From: JAEHDI01 sp035455185 | GTDB lineage: Bacteria > Acidobacteriota > Terriglobia > Bryobacterales > Bryobacteraceae | Assembly: GCA_035455185.1 (NCBI GenBank) | Contig: DATIFQ010000335.1 | Coordinates: 1-9,204, forward strand | DNA: 9,204 nucleotides | Direction of reading: 5' to 3' | Shown here: positions 1 to 6,436 of the stretch, piece after piece | Layout: each line of letters opens with the position of its first letter | Position numbering within the stretch: the stretch's first letter is position 1 | Translations under genes and position numbers: made by a program | Notes under the pieces: generated by a model | Databases searched by the model: none | The model's input: only the letters and a program-made list of their open reading frames with translations | What the model was told of the DNA's origin: nothing

Positions 1-780
1 CAGTAACTCTCGAAACTCCCAACGCCCGACCAGCCGCTCACCCGTCGCGATCGGGAAAGGAAGGGCGCGCGCTACTTCGACCAGCCCCTCCACATGTTCC
101 GGCCAGCAAGGCTCCTCGTACCAGTAGAGGTTGTAGTCGACGAGTAGGCGGCCGAACTGGATCGCCGCCGCCGGCGTGGTGCGGGCGTGCAGGTCCAGCA
201 TGATATCGATGCTGTCGCCCCCGGCCCGGCGCATTGCTTCGACACACCGGGCCGCGTGCTTGAGCGTGGACGCGCTCTCGATCGGTTCCGACACCGGAAT
301 GGGCATCGCCTTCACTGCCGTGAAGCCCTTCTCGATACTCTCGCGCATCCGCTCAGCGAACTGCTCCGGTTCGCCCGTCTTGTACATCCCCTCAAGCGAT
401 CCGCCTCCCAGGTGATCATAGAAGCGGAGGGTCTCCCGGACCGGGCCGCCCAGCAGTTCGCAAACCGGCCGGCCCAACTCCTTGCCCTTGATGTCCCACA
501 ACGCCTGGTCGATGCCGCTCATCGCCGTATAGTTGGTGACACCTCCGCGCCAGAAATACTGCCGGTGCATCACCTGCCACAAATGCTCCACCCGGCGCGG
601 GTCCTGCCCGATGAGGAGCACCGACAGGTCCTCGATCGCTCCAACCACGCCCTTCGTCTTCCACTCGAGCGTCGCCTCTCCCCAGCCATGGAGCCCCGGT
701 TGATCGGTCTCCACTTTGACGAAGACCCAGTTGCGCATTCGGGCGTTTACTACCAGGGTCGAAATTCTCGTGATCTTCAT
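1..780 (-). CDS. Enolase-superfamily sugar-acid dehydratase, DgoD-like (3' end outside window)
   Basis: Probably a Mg2+-dependent cytoplasmic dehydratase acting on a sugar acid. The 260 visible residues begin MKITRIS and resemble E. coli galactonate dehydratase (DgoD) in order and spacing: an N-terminal capping domain with LIGQDPRRVEHLWQVM (about 56-71), then GIDQALWDIKGK (89-100), then the barrel. Metal-ligand candidates are Asp196 in LDLHAR, Glu222 in YEEP and Glu248 in ATGER. His198, two residues after the Asp, matches the DgoD histidine. The second catalytic histidine and the C-terminus would lie beyond position 1, so the reaction class is not settled; a related acid-sugar dehydratase or a racemase remains possible. 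The start ATG overlaps the stop of the upstream ceramidase-like gene (ATGA), which implies translational coupling. Family assignment is firm; substrate is unknown. Confidence 0.88.
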   Translation of the reverse strand, partial: MKITRISTLVVNARMRNWVFVKVETDQPGLHGWGEATLEWKTKGVVGAIEDLSVLLIGQDPRRVEHLWQVMHRQYFWRGGVTNYTAMSGIDQALWDIKGKELGRPVCELLGGPVRETLRFYDHLGGGSLEGMYKTGEPEQFAERMRESIEKGFTAVKAMPIPVSEPIESASTLKHAARCVEAMRRAGGDSIDIMLDLHARTTPAAAIQFGRLLVDYNLYWYEEPCWPEHVEGLVEVARALPFPIATGERLVGRWEFRELL

Positions 781-2180
781 AACTTCTCCTCGGCCAGTTC
801 CCACAGCAGTTGCACACCTTCGCTCACGACGACATCGGCCGCATCCGCGGAGAACGGCGTCGCCTCGATCTCGTAGCCGCCCGCGTCGTAGTCCTGTCGC
901 TCCGGGATGTAGCCGAACCCGCCGTTGGAGTAGCCGGAGAACAGCGTGTGGCGAAACGGGGATTGCGAGGCGATCCGGCGTCCGATCGCGGAAAATGGCT
1001 CGCCGGCGATCGACAGGAACGCGACCGGTCCGACTCGGATCGCCTGCATCGGCCACTCGGTCGCCTGCTTTCCGAAGTACCGTTGCGCGTTGCCGAGCCG
1101 CCACCCCGCCTGGGTTGCCAGAGCGTTGGCCAGCCTGAGACCTTCGACGTCGCCCGCGCCCCGGCAGCGCTCCGCTTCCGCCCACAGGCGCCCCACCTCG
1201 GCCTCCAGTTCCTGCGGAAGCGCAAAAGCCTTCAAGGGCAGCCGGATCGTTCGAGACGTTACGCGCAGCACCGGAACCTCGGGCTCCTGCCGCTCATACT
1301 CGTACAGCGCGATATTCGCCCCCGACGGCATGACGCCGGCAAGTCGCTGGCGCCGCGTCAGCGTGTCGATCTCGGTCGCGATCTTCGCGGCCTCGAGCCC
1401 CAGCTCGCGGCCCAGACGGTGGTATACCTCGATATCGCCGGTGAACCCCACGCGCGGACCTTGATCTGCCGCCGCCCCCTGCAGGAACAGCGAGCGGCAA
1501 CCCATCTGCTGCTCGACGACCTGCCGGGCGGGTCCTGGGAAGTCCGGTGTGAAATGACGGCACTGCCAGCCCATGATGGTGCCGTGGCAGGCGTAGTGCA
1601 TGATGATGGCGACGGGCTCCTCGTCCAAGCGGTCGAATCGGACCACGCGCAACGTTCGGTCCGGCTCCCCTTCAAGGTTCTGCCCGACGATCACACGCCC
1701 GTCCGGCAGCCGGACCCGCCGGTTTACGCTGATGCCGCACTCGCCCGAAGCAGCCGCTACACGTACCGGTTCAAGATTCTGGCACGCCTGCCAGGCTGCT
1801 CCGGCAATGCGGTGCGGTAAGCTCTCCAGGTAGCTTACGGCCATGTCGAGCCCTTCGCTGATGTTTGCTAGGCGGAAAGTGTTGGGTCCGGAATGCGTGT
1901 GCGTGCAGGAAAACCGGATACGCTCAGGCGGCAGGCTCGTTAGTCCGGAAACAGCACTGACGATCCTCCCCGTCCATTCCGCGTCGAAGCCGATCGCGTC
2001 CGCATCGACGATCACCACCTGTTCGTTGCCCTGCGCAAGCGCAAGTGCAGTGGCGTGAAACGGCATGTCGGCGGCGACGCCACGCTGGTGCGTCTGTGCG
2101 CCCCATCCCCCTTGCGGCGTGCCCGGCGCCGGCGTGATATCCACCCGGCCCGTGCCGGCCAGAAGTTGATCTGTCTCCAT
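777..2180 (-). CDS. Neutral/alkaline ceramidase-family zinc hydrolase, cytoplasmic form
   Basis: A 467-residue member of the neutral/alkaline non-lysosomal ceramidase N-terminal family (PF04734 type), which holds zinc amidases. Landmarks are AGTGRVDITP (8-17), CTHTHSGP (92-99), NRR (153-155), HYACHG (195-200), FLQGAAADQGP (232-242), IAGEPFS (391-397) and GYIPERQDY (423-431). By family comparison the zinc site would use His from the HTH motif, His199, Glu393 and a Tyr near 424-431. Three things argue against a true ceramidase: no signal peptide, no room for the C-terminal domain of the roughly 670-residue Pseudomonas enzyme, and Gly241 where that enzyme appears to have its catalytic Ser (DxSP becomes DQGP). 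I infer hydrolysis of a different, soluble amide or ester substrate delivered by the adjacent symporter. The start ATG has AGGAGG ten bases upstream. Confidence 0.87.
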   Translation of the reverse strand: METDQLLAGTGRVDITPAPGTPQGGWGAQTHQRGVAADMPFHATALALAQGNEQVVIVDADAIGFDAEWTGRIVSAVSGLTSLPPERIRFSCTHTHSGPNTFRLANISEGLDMAVSYLESLPHRIAGAAWQACQNLEPVRVAAASGECGISVNRRVRLPDGRVIVGQNLEGEPDRTLRVVRFDRLDEEPVAIIMHYACHGTIMGWQCRHFTPDFPGPARQVVEQQMGCRSLFLQGAAADQGPRVGFTGDIEVYHRLGRELGLEAAKIATEIDTLTRRQRLAGVMPSGANIALYEYERQEPEVPVLRVTSRTIRLPLKAFALPQELEAEVGRLWAEAERCRGAGDVEGLRLANALATQAGWRLGNAQRYFGKQATEWPMQAIRVGPVAFLSIAGEPFSAIGRRIASQSPFRHTLFSGYSNGGFGYIPERQDYDAGGYEIEATPFSADAADVVVSEGVQLLWELAEEKL

Positions 2181-2190
2181 CCCCGCGAAT

Positions 2191-2196
2191 CCTCCT
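2191..2196 (-). promoter_or_regulatory. Shine-Dalgarno site of the ceramidase-like gene
   Basis: AGGAGG on the minus strand, ten bases before the ATG at 2180. It fills the 19-base gap after the symporter stop codon and supports both the chosen start and independent re-initiation on a shared transcript. Confidence 0.75.
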
Positions 2197-2199
2197 CGC

Positions 2200-3810
2200 T
2201 CATCCCTGGCCCGGGTCCCGGAACTGAAACCAAATCATGTACGCGTACAGGATCGCCATGAGCCCGATGAACAGGGCCCACCAGAACAAGAGGCTCCGCA
2301 GTCCGCGGTTCCGTTCCCTTTCGTGCGGCGGCAGGGCAAGGCAGCGCCTCGACCAGATGATGTCTTTGACGCGCTCCGGCTCCGGCGCCTTCGTCATCCA
2401 GGAAACGACCGCCATCGCGACCAGGCAGGTCGCCCAGACCACGAACGTCCGGTTCAGCCAATTGTCGAACGGCCGCAGCCATGCCACGTGCTTGAACAGG
2501 ACGTACTCAACCAGCGCAGTGTAAGGAAAGCCGAATATCAGAACGAACGTCGCCGCCGCGGAAGTCGCCCGCCTCCAAAGTACACCGGCGAGGAAAACGA
2601 CGGAAATCGGCGCCGCCACCCACGCTCCCACATTCTGGATCAGCAGAAACACGCTGTGCTGCCCCCGAGTGAGCCACATAGCCAAGCCCATCGACAGCCC
2701 GAGGATGACAAACGCGCTCCAGCGGCCCACGCGGACGAAGTGCGCGTCTTCGCGGTTCTTTCCAAGCAGCGGGCGATAGAGATCCATCGTGAATACTGTG
2801 CTCGACGAGTTGAGCACGGAACTGAGATGGGAGAGCAGTGCGCTGGCGATGCCGGCCATCACCACCCCACCGAGTCCTGCCGGGATGAGTTCGCGCACCA
2901 GCCGCGGATAGGACTGGTCGGGGTCGGTGAGTCCAGGGAAGAGATGGAACGCGATGATGCCCGGCAGCACCACCAGAAACGGCAGGAGGATCTTCATGAA
3001 GCCCGCAAATACTACGCCGATTCGCGCGTCCCATTCGCTGCGCGCGCCAAGGCAGCGCTGGACGATGAATTGGTTGGTGCAGTTGTACCAGATGCCGATC
3101 GAAATGAAGAGCGCGAAAATGCCGAACCACGGGTAGTTCGGATCGGTTGCAGGGTAGATGATCCTGAACTTCTCCGGGTACGCGTGCATCAGGAACGAGA
3201 CGCCGCCCGCCTTCATAACGCCTTTGACGGCTACGATCAAACCGCCGATCATCAGCACGACGAACTGGAGGAAGTCCGTCCAGGCGACCGAGATCAGTCC
3301 TCCGTAGATGGTGTAGCTGCCCGCGAGAACGGCAAGCCCGATGATCGTGGCGGGCGGGTCGAATCCGTACATGCCCTCCATCGCCTTGGCGCCGGCCAGC
3401 ATCACCACCGCCATCTGCGCGATGATCCACAGCGCCAGCGACGCAACCGCGAATAGATAGCGGCAGGCTTTGTTGTAGCGCCGCTCGAGAAACTCTGGCA
3501 TTGTGTAGACGCCGCCGCGCAGGTAGTAGGGAAGGAAAATCCAGATCAGCGCGCTGAAGGGCAACCAGGTCCCCCACTCCCACTGCGCGACGACAAAACC
3601 CACCGCGTAGGCGGCCCCCACCATGCCGATGAAATGTTCGGTGCTGATGTTCGCGGCGATGATCGAGCCGCCGATAGCGTACCAGGGGAGTCGCTCGCCT
3701 GCGAGGAAATAGTCCCGGGCAGTCGAGGTCTTCCGCCGCGCCACCCATAACCCCAGGCAGATATTGAAAACGAGGTACGTGGCGAATACCCCGAGATCAA
3801 GGTGGGACAT
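2200..3810 (-). CDS. Sodium/solute symporter (SSF/SLC5 family), SGLT-like
   Basis: A 536-residue inner-membrane protein with more than a dozen hydrophobic segments. It probably imports a sugar-like solute with Na+. SSF hallmarks are DYFLAGERLPWYAIG (33-47), AANISTEHFIG (52-62), YTMPEFLERRYNK (102-114) and LNSSSTVFTMDLYR (333-346). Aligned by eye to Vibrio vSGLT with a constant offset of 10 residues in the first part, it keeps Asn54, Glu78 and Asp179. Tyr242 and Lys273 match vSGLT Tyr263 and Lys294, and His59 sits where human SGLT1 also has His. Differences are Gly239 in place of the vSGLT sugar-contacting Asn, and His328 in place of the second Ser of the Na2 sodium site, next to retained Ser327. 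It lies 15 bases after purB and 19 before the ceramidase-like gene. The start ATG has a weak AAAGG seven bases upstream. The substrate is inferred only as carbohydrate-like. Confidence 0.92.
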   Translation of the reverse strand: MSHLDLGVFATYLVFNICLGLWVARRKTSTARDYFLAGERLPWYAIGGSIIAANISTEHFIGMVGAAYAVGFVVAQWEWGTWLPFSALIWIFLPYYLRGGVYTMPEFLERRYNKACRYLFAVASLALWIIAQMAVVMLAGAKAMEGMYGFDPPATIIGLAVLAGSYTIYGGLISVAWTDFLQFVVLMIGGLIVAVKGVMKAGGVSFLMHAYPEKFRIIYPATDPNYPWFGIFALFISIGIWYNCTNQFIVQRCLGARSEWDARIGVVFAGFMKILLPFLVVLPGIIAFHLFPGLTDPDQSYPRLVRELIPAGLGGVVMAGIASALLSHLSSVLNSSSTVFTMDLYRPLLGKNREDAHFVRVGRWSAFVILGLSMGLAMWLTRGQHSVFLLIQNVGAWVAAPISVVFLAGVLWRRATSAAATFVLIFGFPYTALVEYVLFKHVAWLRPFDNWLNRTFVVWATCLVAMAVVSWMTKAPEPERVKDIIWSRRCLALPPHERERNRGLRSLLFWWALFIGLMAILYAYMIWFQFRDPGQG

Positions 3811-3825
3811 GCGGCAGCCTTTGCC

Positions 3826-5142
3826 TTACTTCCGCTCCGAGAAGACTCTATCGAAAATCCCGTCCACGTTTCGCAATTGCCGGTCCAGCGAGAAGCTCTC
3901 TGCGATTTTCTCCGCGCTCAGCACGGCCCGCACCTCGGGATCGCCGTTGATAGCCGCCCGGAAGTCTCCCTCCTCCTCCCACGCTCTCATCGCATGTCCC
4001 TGAACAACCTTGTACGCCTTCTCCCGGAGCATGCCCGCCGCCGCCAGATCCAGCAGAAGCTGCCCGGAGAACACGAGCCCTCGCGTCAGCTCGATGTTGC
4101 GCCGCATGCGCTCCGGATACACGCGCATGTTCGCGACCAACCACGTCGTCTTCGCCAGTAGATAGTCGGTCAGGATCGCGGAATCAGCCAGAATTACCCG
4201 CTCCACCGACGAATGCGAGATGTCGCGCTCGTGCCACAGCGCGATGTTCTCGAATGCCGCCTGCGCGTTCCCCCGCACTACGCGCGCGAGCCCGCAGATC
4301 TGCTCGCAAGTCACTGGGTTGCGCTTGTGAGGCATCGCCGAGCTGCCCTTCTGCCCCGCGGTGAACGGTTCCTCCGCCTCGCGGACTTCAGTTCGCTGAA
4401 GGTGCCGGACTTCGAGCGCGATCTTCTCGAGCGTCGCCGTGATCAGTCCGAGCGTGGCGATGTAGTTCGCGTGTCGGTCCCGGGAAATCACCTGCGACGA
4501 AATCGGCGCTGCCTTCAGCCCCAGCTTCGCGCAGATGGCCTCTTCGGCGTCCGGGTCCAGGTGAGCGCAATTGCCGACGGCGCCGGAAAGCTTGCCCACG
4601 CGCATCTCGGTCGCGGCTGCCGACAGCCTCCGGTATTGCCGATCCGCCTCGTCATACCACAGCGCAAGTTTCAGACCGAACGTGATCGGCTCGGCGTGGA
4701 CGCCGTGCGTGCGGCCAATCTGCACCGTGTGCTTGTGCTCGAGCGCCCGCTTTTTCAACGCCGCACGCAGCTTGTCGACGCCGTCCAGCAGAAGGTCCGA
4801 CGACTGGCTCACCTGCAGCGCCTGCGCCGTGTCCACCACGTCGTTCGACGTCAGGCCGTAGTGCAGCCAGCGCGAAGCCTCGGCGTGGCCGGATGCCGCC
4901 ATGCTCTCCGATACGGCGGTTGTGAATGCGATGACGTCGTGTTTTACCTCGCGCTCGATCTCGAGGATCCGCGCCACGTCAAACCGGGCGTGTTCCCGTA
5001 GCAACCGCGCGGCCTCGGCAGGGACCTCGCCCCGTTCGGCCAGCACCTCAGCCGCCGCCAGCTCCACCTCCAGCCAGGCACGGAACTTGTTTTCATCGCT
5101 CCAGATGCGGCCCATTTCGGGTCGGGTATATCGCGGAATCAT
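3826..5142 (-). CDS. purB: Adenylosuccinate lyase
   Basis: Cytoplasmic homotetrameric lyase of purine synthesis (EC 4.3.2.2). It releases fumarate from SAICAR and from adenylosuccinate, making AICAR and AMP. The 438 residues are close to the usual length of the short bacterial form (about 430). The N-terminus MIPRYTRPEMGRIWSDENKF is typical and fixes the start. Active-site landmarks are KHDV (67-70), LTSNDVVDT (97-105), GRTHGVHAEP (143-152) with His146 as catalytic candidate, and the fumarase/aspartase-superfamily signature GSSAMPHKRNP (266-276) on the mobile loop that carries the catalytic serine. No key residue is missing. No clear Shine-Dalgarno precedes the ATG, but the upstream metallo-hydrolase stops only 4 bases before it, so translation is probably coupled. 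No other purine gene is in the window. Confidence 0.97.
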   Translation of the reverse strand: MIPRYTRPEMGRIWSDENKFRAWLEVELAAAEVLAERGEVPAEAARLLREHARFDVARILEIEREVKHDVIAFTTAVSESMAASGHAEASRWLHYGLTSNDVVDTAQALQVSQSSDLLLDGVDKLRAALKKRALEHKHTVQIGRTHGVHAEPITFGLKLALWYDEADRQYRRLSAAATEMRVGKLSGAVGNCAHLDPDAEEAICAKLGLKAAPISSQVISRDRHANYIATLGLITATLEKIALEVRHLQRTEVREAEEPFTAGQKGSSAMPHKRNPVTCEQICGLARVVRGNAQAAFENIALWHERDISHSSVERVILADSAILTDYLLAKTTWLVANMRVYPERMRRNIELTRGLVFSGQLLLDLAAAGMLREKAYKVVQGHAMRAWEEEGDFRAAINGDPEVRAVLSAEKIAESFSLDRQLRNVDGIFDRVFSERK

Positions 5143-5146
5143 AGGA

Positions 5147-5902
5147 TTAGAATTGAAAGATTTCTGTTTGTCGCCGCGGCTCGGCGATTACCAGCTTCGT
5201 GAACAGCTCCCGGCCCTCCAGCGCCTGCCTCGCGATCAGCCGGACGAGTTCGGGGTGGTTGTTGTGCTCGCTCAAATGGCCGAGTACCAATACCGACGTT
5301 GTGCTGTCCAGATCTCCCCGGATGTAATCCGAGACCACCTCGTTCGACAGGTGCCCTTTCCTCCCCATCACGCGCTGTTTCACCGACCAGGGGTACGGTC
5401 CGACCTTCAGCATCTCGAGATCATGGTTCGATTCCAGGATCATCAGATTGGTTCCCAGCAAGTGATACTTGATCGCGTCAGGGATGTAGCCAAGATCGGT
5501 CACGAGGCTGACCTTGATCCCTTCCGAGAGGAAGGAGAACCCAACCGGATCCACCGCGTCGTGGGGAACGGTGAACGTGTCGATCTCAAGATCTCCGATC
5601 GAAATGCGGCGCCCTGCCTGGAACGCTTCCACGTGCGCCTCGCAGTCGTTCCATTCAATCGCCGGCGCGGTGAGATGCGTCAGAAAGACGGGGATATCCA
5701 GCTTTTTCACCAGCCGGGGGAGTCCGGCGACATGATCGCTGTGTTCGTGGCTTACCAGGATTGCGTCAAGGTTCTCCGGAGATTCACCGATAGCCGCCAG
5801 CCGCGCGAACGTCTCACGTCCGCTCAGCCCTGCATCCACGAGGATACGTGTCCGCCCGGCGGACACGAACGTGCAATTCCCGGAGCTGCTGCTTGCGAGC
5901 AC
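5147..5902 (-). CDS. Metallo-beta-lactamase-fold hydrolase, WalJ/YycJ-like
   Basis: A cytoplasmic dinuclear-metal hydrolase of the WalJ/YycJ branch. In Firmicutes this branch sits with the WalRK system and is proposed to act on DNA; here it stands alone, so its role is open. From a GTG start it has 251 residues: ASSSSGNC (3-10), LVDAGLSG (21-28), the metal motif SHEHSDH (51-57), PHDA (113-116), VTDLGY (134-139), ESNHD (157-161), GHLSNE (183-188) and GHLSEHNNHPE (208-218). The start is doubtful. The family normally begins about five residues earlier with a first beta strand, and the frame is open upstream (reading IIVKVC just before the GTG) back to the stop of the previous gene without any ATG, GTG or TTG. 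GGGAGG sits closer to the ATT and ATC codons there, so the true protein may be about 256 residues. It ends 4 bases before purB. Confidence 0.88.
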   Translation of the reverse strand: MLASSSSGNCTFVSAGRTRILVDAGLSGRETFARLAAIGESPENLDAILVSHEHSDHVAGLPRLVKKLDIPVFLTHLTAPAIEWNDCEAHVEAFQAGRRISIGDLEIDTFTVPHDAVDPVGFSFLSEGIKVSLVTDLGYIPDAIKYHLLGTNLMILESNHDLEMLKVGPYPWSVKQRVMGRKGHLSNEVVSDYIRGDLDSTTSVLVLGHLSEHNNHPELVRLIARQALEGRELFTKLVIAEPRRQTEIFQF

Positions 5903-5968
5903 ACAAACCTTGACGATAATCGCCTCCCGGAACTTCTCTTGTAGCAGGAAACCGGCGGCACAACAACA

Positions 5969-6406
5969 TCATGCTTCAGGTCGCGGTTTCTCGGGTCGTG
6001 CCTCCTGCGCACGTAGCAACAGTTCCTGAACGAGCGCTCCCACTCCAGCGTCGGCGGAAGCCAGCCCCGCGGTCACCTGGTCCCGCAACGCCAGCAGGTT
6101 CCTCAGCTTCTCCTGTAACGCTGGCTCGCCCGTACGTCCGGCAAGGCTGCCTGCCATCTCGAAGAACGCCCGTGCGTGGTCACTCGCCACGCCGAAGTTC
6201 TTCCTGTTCACCTCCATATACATCAGCGCCGCCAGGTCCCGTAGTTGCGACGCTTCGCTCTCAATCCGGAGCGTCGCCAGTTCCTTCCGGGCAGCATCGA
6301 GCTCGCTTGCCCGCTGCCGCGCCTCGCGGAATTGCGGAATGAAACCAAGGAGGAAAACAGCCAGCAGTGCGACCGCACAGAGGATGAGCTTCCACTTCGT
6401 TGTCAT
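5969..6406 (-). CDS. Small membrane-anchored helical protein, function unknown
   Basis: I do not recognise this 145-residue protein. It has a short basic-polar start (MTTKWK), one hydrophobic segment at about 7-23 (LILCAVALLAVFLLGFI), then a charged, Ala/Leu/Glu-rich tail with no cysteine. Residues 26-60 look like a helix or coiled coil (FREARQRASELDAARKEL). The rest also looks helical and ends in a Pro/Glu-rich tip. An uncleaved signal anchor with a periplasmic helical domain is the likely topology. The overall look recalls small bacterial inner-membrane coiled-coil proteins, but no family motif is visible. The ATG is supported by AGGGG six bases upstream. It follows the secreted TIGR03437 protein by 30 bases and precedes the WalJ-like gene by about 66, so it may be cotranscribed with either. 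Confidence 0.75.
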   Translation of the reverse strand: MTTKWKLILCAVALLAVFLLGFIPQFREARQRASELDAARKELATLRIESEASQLRDLAALMYMEVNRKNFGVASDHARAFFEMAGSLAGRTGEPALQEKLRNLLALRDQVTAGLASADAGVGALVQELLLRAQEARPEKPRPEA

Positions 6407-6411
6407 GTGGT

Positions 6412-6417
6412 TCCCCT
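6412..6417 (-). promoter_or_regulatory. Shine-Dalgarno site of the membrane-anchored protein gene
   Basis: AGGGGA on the minus strand, with its AGGGG core six bases before the ATG at 6406. It decides the start of an otherwise unrecognised gene. Confidence 0.6.
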
Positions 6418-6436
6418 AGTAAGCCTCTCTCCGGCT

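Noticed and set aside
810..1820. Long plus-strand open frame of 336 codons
   Set aside because: It lies wholly opposite the ceramidase-family gene, whose motifs are clear, and its composition is Arg/Pro-rich without any recognisable domain.
2323..3456. Long plus-strand open frame of 377 codons
   Set aside because: It is antisense to the symporter, its product is rich in Arg, His and Asp in a non-protein-like pattern, and it shows no family motif; a shadow of high-GC coding sequence.
4213..5001. Plus-strand open frame of 262 codons
   Set aside because: It is antisense to purB, which is certain from its signature motifs.
5903..5968. Promoter before the WalJ-like gene (TTGTTG then TACAAG)
   Set aside because: The hexamers match sigma-70 consensus poorly, and such matches are expected by chance.
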